NCBI GenBank assembly: GCA_027922465.2
Contig: BQMF02000169.1
Span: 682,001 to 746,000 of the forward strand
Direction of reading: 5' to 3'
Source: Turritopsis dohrnii
Taxonomy: Eukaryota > Cnidaria > Hydrozoa > Anthoathecata > Oceaniidae
DNA length: 64,000 nt
Part shown: positions 21,191 through 33,200 of the stretch, piece after piece
How positions within the stretch are numbered: the stretch's first letter is position 1
Layout of the letters: every line of letters starts with the position of its first letter
Program-made: the position numbers and the translations under genes
The notes under the pieces: model-generated
What the model saw: the letters and a program-made list of their open reading frames with translations, nothing else
What the model was told of the DNA's origin: nothing
Database searches by the model: none

Positions 21191-21669
21191 TTGAAACTTT
21201 TGAAAATTTTGATGTTCGAAAATTTTTGAATTTGAAAATTTTTTATGCAGGCTTAAATATAAAAACTTCAGTCAAAAAAGCTAAGTAGAACGGTAGTTAT
21301 GAAAGGTCATTAGTTTCAAAAATTTGACAAAAGATGTCAACACTTGTCAATTTTTATGCAGAAAAGTTGTCAGGGGTATAAGCAGACAAAAGAGACAACT
21401 AAACAAATGAAATGGTTATATAAGTATGACACAATAACTAGCAGCAAATATTTACATCTGAAATTTAGGATTAAATACTAAGGAACCGCACATATTATCT
21501 AAAATTAAATATGGCGTAAAAATTCCATGCAAAATGCTAAAAGTAAACGACCCTTTCTAAACTTTCCATTCTATGTTTTTAAAGTGAAATTAATTTCAAT
21601 TTAAGGCTCAAATAGAGAAACTGCCCAAATGAAAATATGAGTTTGGCAAAATACCTAAATGAAGAAATT

Positions 21670-21965
21670 TTGGTGCACAGTCAATTCGATTTATTTGGCG
21701 CAGTTTTGACTTTGCGCAGCCAAGATTATTTTAACTTTTTCATGTTTTTCGAAGAAAAGATTTATATATTTGGCACAGCTCACTGTAAATTTGGTGCAGT
21801 TTTATTTTGGTGCATTTTTTTTTTGCACCAAAACTTCTCCACTTAAGGTAATTACAAAATGATAAAGTTCAGAGTTAATAAACAAAATGTTTAATCAGCC
21901 CACTGTAAAGTTGGTGCAGTTTTATTTTGGTGCATTTTTTTTGCGCCAAAACTATATATGAACTA
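21670..21965. repeat. GGTGCA/GGCGCA micro-repeat MITE pair
   Basis: Two neighbouring segments share CACTGTAAA-TTGGTGCAGTTT and TATTTTGGTGCATTTTTTTT, each ending in GC(A/G)CCAAAACT, so each can fold on itself. The first ends in CCACTTAAGGTA, the same type of end seen at 48.55 kb and 59.9 kb. No gene is present. A 69-codon frame across it is repeat-derived. Confidence 0.6.
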
Positions 21966-22345
21966 TATATGTCTATATGAAGACAAAGAGAAAAAATTCA
22001 GTTTTAAATTTTTATATTCCTTATGCTGAACAGAAGATAACTTAGCAAAATGATTAGAAAAAAAACTAAGCGAAGCTGCACGGACACAAACCTTTATAAA
22101 CTTTAAATAAAATAACAACAAAGCAAAACAAAATATGAAGCAAGAATAAACAATGTATACTGGATTAACAGAAAAATAAAACTAACAAAACATACTGTAT
22201 CTGTCAAAGCTGTAAAATAAACTAGTGATTCAAAGTTTCTTTAAGCATAAAACAACTGTAAAACCTATATAAAAACTCCACAGTAAAGATGAGATTCATT
22301 ATTTCAATTTCAGATGGAAGGTCTGTAAATACTAAATATTTGTCG

Positions 22346-22708
22346 ATACCGTATTCTCTCTAATAAGCGGCCGGGCGCTTATAAAATATTTTTGGAAGTT
22401 AGAAGGGCGCTTATTAGAGAGAGGTGCTAATTGGAGAGGGGCGCTTACAAAAAATTTTGAAATGGTCATGCTAGCTGTGAACGAGGCATTTCTTTTTATC
22501 ATAAAAGAATACTAAACTGTATTTTTCATGGCAACGAAATAAGATTTTGTACTTATATATAACTTACATTTAGACAGAATTTTCACTTTTTGTTCAAATT
22601 TCTAATTACCGTCCGGGTGCTTATTATTTTCTGAGTTAATGTTAAGTCACTCTAATAAGCACCCAGGGGATAATTGCAGAGGGGCACTTATAAAAATATT
22701 TTTGACTA

Positions 22709-22744
<36 letters not shown>

Positions 22745-22800
22745 CTTATTAGAGAGGGGCGCTCATTGGAGATGGGCGCTAATTAGAGAGAATACGGTAT
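22346..22800 (-). mobile_element. GCGCTTATTAGAGAG MITE, copy 2 (inverted)
   Basis: The same ATACCGTATTCTCTCTAATA ends and internal GCGCTTATTAGAGAGAGG motifs as copy 1, with the central unique part inverted. An almost pure poly-G run of 34 bases (22711-22744) lies inside it. Its right end abuts and truncates the protease-like fragment that follows. Confidence 0.88.
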
Positions 22801-23161
22801 TTAATTTTTTGTAAATCAGATCCCCATTGTCTACAACAAAATCAACATCTGTAGAATCCCATGTTCCCAAATTTTTGGCTACAAAAAACCCAATAGAAAA
22901 AAGTGCACAACACGTACATTGCTTCCCAGCAGTTGATCCAAAACGTTCAAAATTGCCTTGATGAAATAGATCCTGTGTTACTTTAGAAAACAACATAATA
23001 TTTGATACTGTGTAAAAACTGTTAGAATGTGTAGCAATATTAGAAAGACAAAATAGCAAAAGTATTGTTAAAATAGTTTTAACACTCAAGGAACCTCTAG
23101 TTCTATGTAACAGTTTTCTCGTTTTGTATTCGAATTCGAAATAGTAATCGTAATCACACAA
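22801..23161 (-). pseudogene. Fragment of the Helitron-type cysteine-protease domain
   Basis: Read leftward from 23161, the frame has a hydrophobic stretch (TILTILLLFCLSNI), then HQGNFERFGSTAGKQC and CALFSIGFF, LGTWDSTDVD and ending DLIYKKLN. The Gln-Gly … Ala-Gly-Lys-Gln-Cys block matches the protease domain at 60.5-60.9 kb, where the Cys is the likely nucleophile. The last ~12 residues of the open frame come from the inserted MITE, so real similarity stops at 22801. The 2A motif that precedes the domain in the other copy is not recognisable here. The His and Asp part is missing, so this is a dead fragment of a second element. Confidence 0.65.
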
Positions 23162-23332
23162 GTTATGGTTTCTTCTCGTAGTCGTTTGTTTTTCTCGTGG
23201 TTTTCGGATTTTTCTTGTGGTTTTTCATAGTTTTTCATATTGTGGTTTATTTTCGTTATTTTCTCGTTTTATTACTAGACAATCATTTTTGTTACTTAAA
23301 ACTACTCTATATGCTTTGGATTTTGGCTGTGT

Positions 23333-23410
23333 TCTTTTGGCTTGGCTGAGTTTAACTGAGTTTTGGCTTGGCTTGGCTGAGTTTTGGCTTGGCTTGGCTT
23401 GGCTGAGTTT
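23333..23410 (+). repeat. GGCTT-type microsatellite
   Basis: A degenerate array of TTGGC and GCTGAGTTT units, e.g. TTGGCTTGGCTTGGCTGAG. It creates a spurious 66-codon open frame and nothing else. Confidence 0.85.
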
Positions 23411-23924
23411 CTTATAATGTTTTTTTTCTGATGCTCTTTAATTTCTGTCTCTTTAACTTTCTCTTTTTCAATTATATACATCAGTGCTGTACAATTTTTT
23501 ATCTTTATTTCTAAATCTCTATATATACTTCTGTATTTCTATAAATCTGTATCGCCGTATTTCTGACAAAGTGTGAAAGTAATGGTGGAGAATAAGATTA
23601 GATACCATAATTACAGTTGTTTCGACTTCACTATAACATTCACAATTTGTTCCCCACTTGTTTTCAACGATCCAAATGCCAGTACGCCGGAATTTTAAGA
23701 AAACAATGTACGTATAATTTACAGAACCAACATTTTGAGAATTTGGAAGAAAAAAGTAATAATAGTAAGAAATACAGTCGAGATCTACTTTTTCCCAAAA
23801 TTTCGCCTCGCCTCGCGCCACCACAGCCGTAATTAAACAGTTCTCGGCTTTGCCGTGACCTGAAAAACGTAAAGTTTTCCTTGTATAAACGCAGATTTAT
23901 AACACCTATTCAAGCAAGCGTTAA

Positions 23925-24182
23925 TTGATCGTTATTGATTTAATGTTATGGTTTCGTGGTAAAATGGATTATACAGTGTGTTTCATAGTGTTGGAAACGG
24001 AAAATTTTAAGCTGCTTTTTTTTAATGAATATACCGAATTTCAAAATAATTTTTACATCGATGGAAAGCCATTTTCAAGTTCTTTCGGCTGGTATAGTTT
24101 TGTGAAAAATGGAGAAGTGGTTTTTGAAAATATAAGGAAAATGTCTTGGAAAAATGTAATTAAATTTTTAATGGTCGATTAA
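23925..24182 (+). CDS. Unrecognised 85-codon open frame
   Basis: I do not recognise this frame. It encodes a short protein rich in aromatic residues, with NEYTEFQNNFYIDGKPF and FGWYSFVKNGEV; it looks more protein-like than the surrounding noise but has no signal peptide, repeat or known motif. It could be a single exon or part of an old element, since a protease fragment of a Helitron-type element lies ~0.8 kb upstream on the other strand. It has no splice context that I can support. Confidence 0.25.
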   Translation: MIVIDLMLWFRGKMDYTVCFIVLETENFKLLFFNEYTEFQNNFYIDGKPFSSSFGWYSFVKNGEVVFENIRKMSWKNVIKFLMVD

Positions 24183-25066
24183 AACTTTCTGGTGGACACA
24201 CTGTGGACTCTTTTGATGATAATGTTTGAATATTTGAATGAGAGTATGTAAAAGGTACTACAACCATTGAACAATAAGATCAATTTGCGAAAACAAAAAC
24301 AGTTATGTAACAATTTTTTATCGCTTTCACTTTAACAAAGCTAATGTTACGCACGTTTGAAAAACTTTTACGTGAGCAATTACTTTAATTGAGAGTCTCA
24401 GATGTCACATAACAGCATAAAAGATTTTGCACTTTTAAACAATAAGGATACGGTTGTTAACTTTTGTTTTAATTAATCGCTAAAAACTTAATGAGTTTTT
24501 CCATACTTATTTTTCGCTTTTGTCTTCTTCTACTTTTCCATTTGATGTATACTGTTTTGATATCTCATTGCTTTAAACATTAGAAATTACGAAAGCCAAT
24601 TTTTTCTACACACACATTCTCCCTGTCAGCATAAAGTTTATCATATATACGAAACATGCAAATCATTTCCCATGAACAATAATAAGTTTGCAATAAGAAT
24701 TCAAAATGGGTAAATCTCAAAAAGATCTATTATGAATAAAATTTTGTGGGGCAACAAAAGTAGTGGTGTCATTGCACACCAAGCAAACATAAACATTACA
24801 TTAGATTATATCATAATCATTGGACTTTTATGTCTTCCTTTGTGTTGCGTGTGGAAATAAAAACAATTAAGTGGATCAAAATACAACACCAAGTTGAATA
24901 AACATGGCTTAAAGATTGTAGTAAAAGGAATGGAGAAGAAATAACAGTTTTTCTTTTATTTCTTACAGATACCCATAGCTTGTGAGCATAGCTGCACAAC
25001 GTTCAGAAGCTTTGATCTGAATTTAAATTTTCAAAAGTATCAACAAGCAATATTCTCATCTATAAA
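24183..25066. other. Noncoding stretch
   Basis: I see nothing supported here beyond AT-rich sequence. Confidence 0.4.
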
Positions 25067-25075
25067 TGTTCAACT

Positions 25076-28075
25076 CAACCTCGAACCCAGGGTCTCTTGC
25101 CTTTTCGATATACGGATGGCGGCAATGAAGACCCTGGCAAACGCTACTGAATTAACGAATTCTATTGGCTGAAAATATTACAACGACCGCAGAATTTTCG
25201 AGCAAAAGGAAGAAATCATCCGAGTTACTGCTGAGGAAGATAAGAATTTGAGTCTGAAAATTTAATTATTCAAAATAACATTATTTTAGCTATCATTTCA
25301 TTTCACAAAGCACTGGTATGGTAGCATTATGTATTTACAATGAGAAAGGCTAACAACAAAAAGTTCTAAAAATAATCAACAAGTAAACAAGATAGATTTT
25401 CATGCTCTTTTGACTGATAAAACAACAGAATAGTGATGAATTATGGCAGTCTTTTTTAGAAGAATATAGTTTCTAAGAACTTTAATTGTAGAATCGCACA
25501 CATGTGCTAAAATATAAGAGCATATTCAGAGATATGAGGATGAGCATCTTCAATCATTTCTGGGAGGAAAAAAAGAATTTTTTTGACACGATTTTTGAAT
25601 ATTATCAACAATAAAACTGCAGAAATCACAAATACATACAAATACATAGCTGAAACATTATTTGTTGATCACAGATTGACCTATATTTCCATATTTAAAT
25701 ATCATAGAATCATGAAATTTATGTAGCTAATTTCCATTCACTCAGATTCCTTATTAGAATTTAGTGGCTTCAGTTGATGAATATAAATCACGTTTCTGAA
25801 GCAAAATTGTTCAATATGTGGGTCTAAACAATGCGTTGCAATCCAGAAATGGAATCGAAAACTAAAACAAGCATGTGCACATACATAGAATGAAAATGTA
25901 ATCTAATTTTTACTTTCGGTATATGACAATTTGCAGGATTTTGATAACAAGGTATACACTCTTTTTTTACAAGAATCCTTTTTATAAGAATCATTAGGCT
26001 CAGATTGCCCAAAAATTAAGAATAATTTAAGAATCATGCTCAGGCTCAAAATATAGATTTCAACATTTCAAAAAGAAGTTTTGTTTGTATGTTTAAAGTT
26101 GCTGGCTAGGAATGTTATGATTTGTTATAAGATATGTTATGGTTTCTGTAACTTGCGATTAGTTGTTTTTTCATATCCCTTTCCCCTGCCGTCATTTTTA
26201 CTTTTTAATAATTCGCACCATTTCAACAGTTTTAACGACTTATAACGCCATTTTTTTTATGAAATATGAAAAAATTCAAGTAAGAAAATTAAGAATCACT
26301 CTAGAATATTTGAGGCTCGTTTATTATGAATTTTTAAGAATCACAAGGCTTAGCTCGAATTATGTAATTCTTATATAAAAAAAAGAATGTATATTGACTT
26401 AATAATTCTATAAGGTTAAGCTGTATATTGTTTACCAAAATACATAACAGGATTGAATTATGGATTCAAGATCCCATGTCATGACTTAAAACTATATACG
26501 TCACATAGCTTGGTTATAAAAATCCTGCAAATTGTCATGTATTAAGTACCTTCAGAGAAAGAAGAATGGGCTGACAAGAATGACTGAGACGATTTAAGGG
26601 AAGATAATCTAAAAAGCAATTTCCCTGAAATTTGAAATATCGGCATTCATACAGAATACCATCCTGTTTTCGATCAAATAGTAACCTTGAAACTAACACA
26701 ACAAACTTCACTCAACATATGTTAAAATCTGGTTAAAATCCTGACAGAATCCTACACAAGATCCTACAAGAATTCATAATAAAAATAATTCTTTTTCAGT
26801 ATATATAATAAAGGTAGTGAACATAATACAACAAACATAATTTTTAGTATACTAATAAGTATATAGACGAGTTTCCAATGTTAATTACACTTTTATACCT
26901 TGTACATACTAAAAATCAAATACAATGTACGAAAATAGATAGGAAGTGCTAATGTGTATTGAAACTTTCTAATGTCGATTGTCTTTAAGGGGACTCCAGA
27001 GAACCAAATAAAGTGACAACATTTTGAAGTGTATAAAGAGACTTTTATTTCCTGTGAGGCTGCGTGCACATACTCACAGGAAAATGACTTGATTAATGAT
27101 ATTCTATGTTGCAATATACCGTAATTATCGAGCAAAGAACACTGCTGTTTATAAACATTACGTCACTAAGAAACTCATCTATATTAACACTTGAGAAAGA
27201 CTTCATAGGTTAAAGAAGAGTGAACATTTTATAAGTTGTGTTTTTCTGTCTACATTTGTGACAGACGTATACTCAATAATACTTAGGACACTTTACAAGA
27301 AGAAGTTATAGAGCTTTTTCGAAATAGACATACATCTACTGACCAGTGAACTTAGCAAATTTTGATATAAATAACAATGTTGAATCATTTAATATATTTG
27401 AATAAGTTCTTCATCCCAAACATTATTTAATGAGAATCTTCTCTCACCACTGCACTGGTGTTGTTTATGTATTATCTCATAGTTTGTTTTTACTTTTTGT
27501 ATGCCTTTATTGGTTATTTATATTTTCTTTTGTGGAAGATTGAACCTCAATACACTCAAGTTTTAATTTTCTGTTCATTTTTTTACTTTTTCCCACTCTT
27601 TACATGTTTTCTGTGTGTCTCTAAAATAAACACCACAGCTCGTTACAAAGATAAAATCCACACAACACCACACGAACTTTGCAATCTCCTTTTTATCATT
27701 CAAGGTTTTCGAATGTAATAACCTTGATAAGGAATAAAATATCATATATATCATAAATATCATATCATATCATATATCAAATCAAAAACACCGTCTTTCC
27801 AGAATGCTGTTGAAGTCTTGGAAATATGTAAACAACTTTAAAAGTTTTGCAGAAATGAGCTCGAGTGAACTCGACGAATTATATTTGGTCTCTATATTGG
27901 TTGTAATGTGACTATATAAAAAACTGAATGCACGAGACAAAATTTCTTCGGGCCACCTCTTATAAAAATTACACAGATTTTGTGTAATTTTCATGTCACG
28001 TGACCAGCGTTCGCCAGGGTCTTCTTTGCCGCCATCCGTATATCGAAAAGGCAAGAGACCCTGAGTTCGAGGTTG
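25076..28075. mobile_element. 3000-bp noncoding DNA transposon with 9-bp target duplication
   Basis: The left end CAACCTCGAACCCAGGGTCT and its inverse at the right end form terminal inverted repeats of about 70 bp that differ at only a few positions, sharing TTTTCGATATACGGATGGCG. The nine bases TGTTCAACT flank both ends exactly, at 25067-25075 and 28076-28084. A 9-bp duplication fits Mutator-like elements; the termini alone do not settle the superfamily, and an 8-bp hAT reading is possible. The interior is AT-rich with only short unrecognised frames, so it is a large non-autonomous or thoroughly decayed element. Confidence 0.9.
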
Positions 28076-28310
28076 TGTTCAACTTACAACATTATCGTGA
28101 AGATAGGTGGTATTCCAAGTTTTCCAGTGGAAGTTCATATCAAACCTCAGAGCATTCGGAGCATTCCCGGGGAAAAATGTTTACTCCAAATGCAACCACT
28201 TTGGCCTGCCCGCTACCGTACAGATCGACAATTTTGCCCTAAAGCTATACACTGAACCAGGCTTAATGGGAACTACGTTAAACTTTATTTTCATACTTTG
28301 GAATTACTTT

Positions 28311-29564
28311 CCCAGCAGGCACCCAACGTTTATTTAACGTTAGTCTAACGTTAGTTCTAGGTTTAACGTTACCAACGTAAAACCAACGTTACTCCAACGT
28401 TAACTACTTACGTTAGTACAACGTTAGAAAGTTACATCAGGACAACGTTAAATTTCGTTAATTTACGTTATACTAACGTTAGTGTTACGTTATTTTTTAC
28501 GTTGTGGTAACGTTAGTGGTTGGTTAGAATGGAAGTCTTTTTTTAATTAGTATAACGTTAAATACTTACGTTAGTATAACGTTAGATACTTACGTTAGTA
28601 TAACGTTAAATTTCGTTAATTTACGTTATACTAACGTTAGTGTTACGTTATTTTTTACGTTGTGGTAACGTTGGTGGTTGGTTAGAATGGAAGTCTTTTT
28701 TTAATTAGTATAACGTTAAATACTTACGTTAGTAAGGGCTATCATAAGTAAGTCCTTGAGGATGATATGAATTTTGATTCGCACTTGCTACACATTTTCG
28801 CCTTTTCAATTAAGAAGTGTATCTTTTGAAAAAACTCGCTTTTACCGTGCTAACCTAGTATTTCCTCTCCATTTTACACATGGTAATATGTCTATTATAT
28901 ATCTATTATATACTTCGCGCTAGTCTAGCCTTAAAACGAGAAATCAGTTTGATTATTTAATCTTGGTTTTGCTGGCAAGATCTGTACTACATGACTTATA
29001 GATGATAGCTAGAGTATTAGGGCCTGCTACTTGATTATTTTTAATAGAAATCTTTTACTCAAGGTTTCTGATTAATTTTGTTGTATCCCCAGAGTGTTTT
29101 GCTTTGTTAACATATGAAAGCACAAAATGTCTGTTCTATGGACATTAGTCAGCTGGAAAATAGATATCTGTTCTAGCATAAATTTCTATTGATTTTCATT
29201 TATTGCAATTTGCCGTAACCACAAGCATTCGTTTAACACCTTCACTTATATTTGTTTCTTTTTCTTCTATTAGGCATGCGTAAATATTGACATAAAAATA
29301 TACTTTTCTTGTCAATTAAAGGTAAATATCAACTTCTATGACTATTCGCTGTTTTCGTCATTTGTCTTACTTTGTTGGGATGGACACCGGGATTTGTTTA
29401 TAATGACTTCAGAAGTCATTACAATGTTATAACATTTTGATGTTGTTAACGAAATTTAACGTTGTCCTGATGTAACTTTCTAACGTTATGCTAACGTAAG
29501 TATTTAACACAACGTAAAAAATAACGTAACACTAACGTTAGTATAACGTTGGGTGCCTGCTGGG
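28311..29564. mobile_element. ACGTTA-rich element A
   Basis: CCCAGCAGGCACCCAACGTT at the left is mirrored by the exact inverse at the right. The left subterminal ~420 bp is packed with TAACGTTA and ACGTTAGTATAACGTT motifs, including a ~130-bp direct repeat with GTTGGTTAGAATGGAAGTC. The right subterminal ~120 bp has the same motifs. The middle ~700 bp is unique and noncoding. The superfamily is not assigned and no clear target duplication is seen. It is related by its ends to element B at 30.8 kb. Confidence 0.85.
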
Positions 29565-30290
29565 TTATATCTCTTGTGAAAAAAGAAACATGTTTAGCAA
29601 AACAAGATTCGAAATATATCACACATGATTGGATGTTTTATGGGCTTGGGTACAGATTTTTTACTAATAAGTTAAAATTAAGTTAAAATAAGTTATTTAA
29701 TGTAATATTAGACTTACAAGCTTAAGTTTGAACGAACCAAAGAAAGACTTTTCATCGCGTCTTTGCTTTTCATGCTTTAACAACAACGTCAGCAATCCAT
29801 GCTCGATGACAATGCAATTTATGTGCTTATTTTCAAGGCGATATCCTCACACTGTTATCCTGCCATTATGAAGAACACTTATTGACCAGAACTCTGGAGA
29901 ATGTCTTGCCTGAACAGCTACAAGCAGGATGGAAAAAAGCATCACGTGATAGAGAAAATAGCCAGGCCTATTTATCTGCATTAAAAAAAATCATCATCAA
30001 TGCATATTGTACGAGATAAAAGTGCAGTCAATAGCAATAGATGTTCTATTTAAGCTAAATTTAATAGATTAGATTTAAATGTAATCAATATATTAAAGAG
30101 TCTATAGACGGATGAAATACACGCTGGCGTACACTATTAAACAAAAATACTACTATTGATTTCATCTATTTGATTACAGCACTAGATTGAAAGAAACGTC
30201 AATAAATAACGCACTCAACTAGCCAAAAATATTGTTGAAAAATATTTCGTCTTTCCTGTTGGAGTTTATAAGAAAAAGATACAAAAGAAG
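29565..30290. other. Intergenic stretch upstream of the cysteine-rich gene
   Basis: No coding or mobile feature is supported. It would hold the promoter of the gene starting at 30291; a TTTATAAG at ~30266 is close to the start codon and I do not call it a promoter. Confidence 0.4.
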
Positions 30291-33200
30291 ATGAGCAAAA
30301 CGCTTTGGGTTTTATTGAATGTAATGATCTGTTACACTGAAGTCATTGCAATAGGTAAGTCAAATATTGAGGATAAAGAACTGAGAACTATTACATTCTA
30401 TACCAAAAGTTTTTTTTGTACCTTTACGTGTTTCTTTATTTTTATGGACAACTGTGCTCAATTTTTAAAATTTCTAAATTTTTAAATTTTTGAATTAAAT
30501 TTTCAGATTAGAATTTAAGGGAGTTGTTCAAAATATGTTTCTTGCTGTGTTTATTTTTATGATCAAATTATTACTGTTTCTAGTTTCCCTTTTCTTCACA
30601 TCAGTTCGTTTGATAGTTTTGGGAACTATGGTGGGTATACTGTTATAAAGGTCTTTCTACCCCCTAATAAAAAAATGTGCTGAACAAACTCGATGAGATG
30701 AGCTTGGTACAAAATTTTTTCTGTTGGTTTTATCGAGCCATTGCTTTCGAAGAGGGTTATTTTTTTGGGATAACATAGAATCAGTATTTTTTCTCGAATG
30801 ATTGTGGCACTAACCCAATGGGTACGCGACGTTATTTCAACGTTGAATTTTGGTTGAATTATGGTCGGTCGGTCGACAACCTATAATCAACCTTGGTTCA
30901 ACGTTGTAAAAATTACGTTGATTCGACAAACGTTTTTTCAACGTTGGTTCAACGTTGTTTTGGCAACGTTAGATGAACGGAATAATTACCAACACTTAAT
31001 CAACGTTGAAATTGCAACGTTGATGTAACGTTTGAAAACCAACGTTGAAACAACATTGTATCTTTTAACGTTATTTCAACGGATGCAAATACAACGTTGA
31101 ACCAACGTTGCGGAAATGATGTTTCATCAACGTTGTTATGTTCACCGTTGAAACAACGTCTGAAAACTAACATTGATACAACATTTGCAAATCAACGTTG
31201 AACCAACATTGGATCAATAACGTTATTTCATCAGATGGAAATACAACGTTGAATTAACGTTTTAAGAATTATGTCACATCAGTGCTGTCAATGTCTTAAA
31301 CTCTGTTTAAGTAGAGCAGAAGTTAAACTAAACGAAAGTGTGGAAGAAAGGTGAATGGTCTCATTTGATTTAGTTTTTACGAAGAGTATTGTTAAGTGTG
31401 TTGAATATTGACTGATATATCACTATACAAAAAAAAAAATTAAACAGAGTGTGATATTCAGTAAAAATTTAACGACTTCTTTCCTATTAAAACAATAAAG
31501 ATACGGCTGTTAACATTTGTCTTAACTGATCGTTAAGAAACTTATTTTTTTGATTTTCTCATTGAACAATAATAACCTAAGAGAGTAAATCAGATGATAC
31601 AGAGAGCATCTTAAGGGAGTCATTTTGCTTTTGAAGAGAAAAGAACAAAACTAACGCTGGCCGTTATTTCAGTTACTTTATTTTTTATCTGATACCACCA
31701 CTCGTGTTTTTAACATTCTTTTTTTAATGAATCAAACAATCGTGTTTTCATAATTCTTTTTAATGAATCAAAAGGTCTGAAGTTTATCTAGAAATGCCTC
31801 AACAACGATCGTCACTTATATTCGGTTCCTCGGTTTTTTGATCTTGATTTTTAAAATTATTTTCAGTTTATATACACATGTATATATATGTTAATGTTTT
31901 ATGTTTTTTTGTTTTGTAAGGAACGCGTTTATAAGGAACCTGAGGCTGAAAATGGCTTAAAAATAATGAATTGCTCAGGAAGTTACTAGGCTGAAGAATG
32001 AAAAAACAGCAACAATTTTCTTTTTCTGAAATGTACTAAATTCTTGTGTGATGATAATAATAGAAACGTGTCACGCCAAATGAAAAAACACAGTTAAAAA
32101 GCAAGGAACTTAATAAGAACCTTTGAAGCTGAGAACTCCAGCCCTAAAGCAAGTGATCAGGTTTCTTATGAAAAAAGAAAACGTGTATGAAAGTCATTGT
32201 ATATATTTATTATATATTTGTTAAGAAACATGCTAAAACGGAATTTGCTGTTATGTCTTGTCTCTAATGTAAAATGAAGTTCTCTTTCAAGCTGATTGAA
32301 ATCATGTTTTAAACCAATATTAAGTCAAGGTTACACATCAAACGTTGAATCAACATCAGTATGTCAACGTTGAAACTGCCATGGTGAAATAACGTTGTCT
32401 CTGCTTTCAAATTCAATCATAATCCAACGTTGGTTCCGACGTTGGGAAGTGACGTTGCATCAACGTCTGCTCATCAACATTAACACAACGTTGAATATAA
32501 AACGTTGAATCAACGTTGGTATTTTAACGTTGTAACTTAGTCTGTGAAATAACGTTGTCTCACCTTTCAAATTCAATCATAATTCAACGTTGTTCCGACG
32601 TTTTGGTGTGACGTTGATTCAACGTTGAACCAACGTTCGCGTGCCCACTGGGAAGGAACACAACAGGTTATACCACCACCTGAATAAGAAGGACTGCAAA
32701 CATTAGTTATGTCTGGTATATTGCCATCCATGAATTATAGTTGCTTATCTTTTGCTGAATACAACTACCATAAGGCATTGCTCCGATTTGACATTCCGAG
32801 AACGGCGAATTTAATCTTTAATTAAATCTAACTAAAGATTACGATCTGATTAGTTAATCGGGGAATTACGTTCGCTTTTTCGTATGTAGATTATACTAAA
32901 TTAACTATTAGAAGATTAACTCAATCTAAATCTATATAGCGCGATGTTAACGTTTCCAAAATTGAATACCTACGTTAGGTCAATGCCCTGCGCATCTCTG
33001 GTGAAAAGTCAACAAACAAGTTGCAAGTCGACGGGAAGAATGGACGGAAGCCTAAGGACTGAAAACGCCCAGCTACTTACTTATTTCAACAAAATAACCA
33101 CGGGAACGTCTATCAATCAAACGAGAAAGTACCAAGAAACCACTAACGCAGAGTGGCGCCGTAGTATAGTGGTTATCACTCTCGGAATTCATGCGAGAGG

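Noticed and set aside
23217..23417. 66-codon frame with Leu-Ala-Trp repeats
   Set aside because: It comes from the GGCTT microsatellite.
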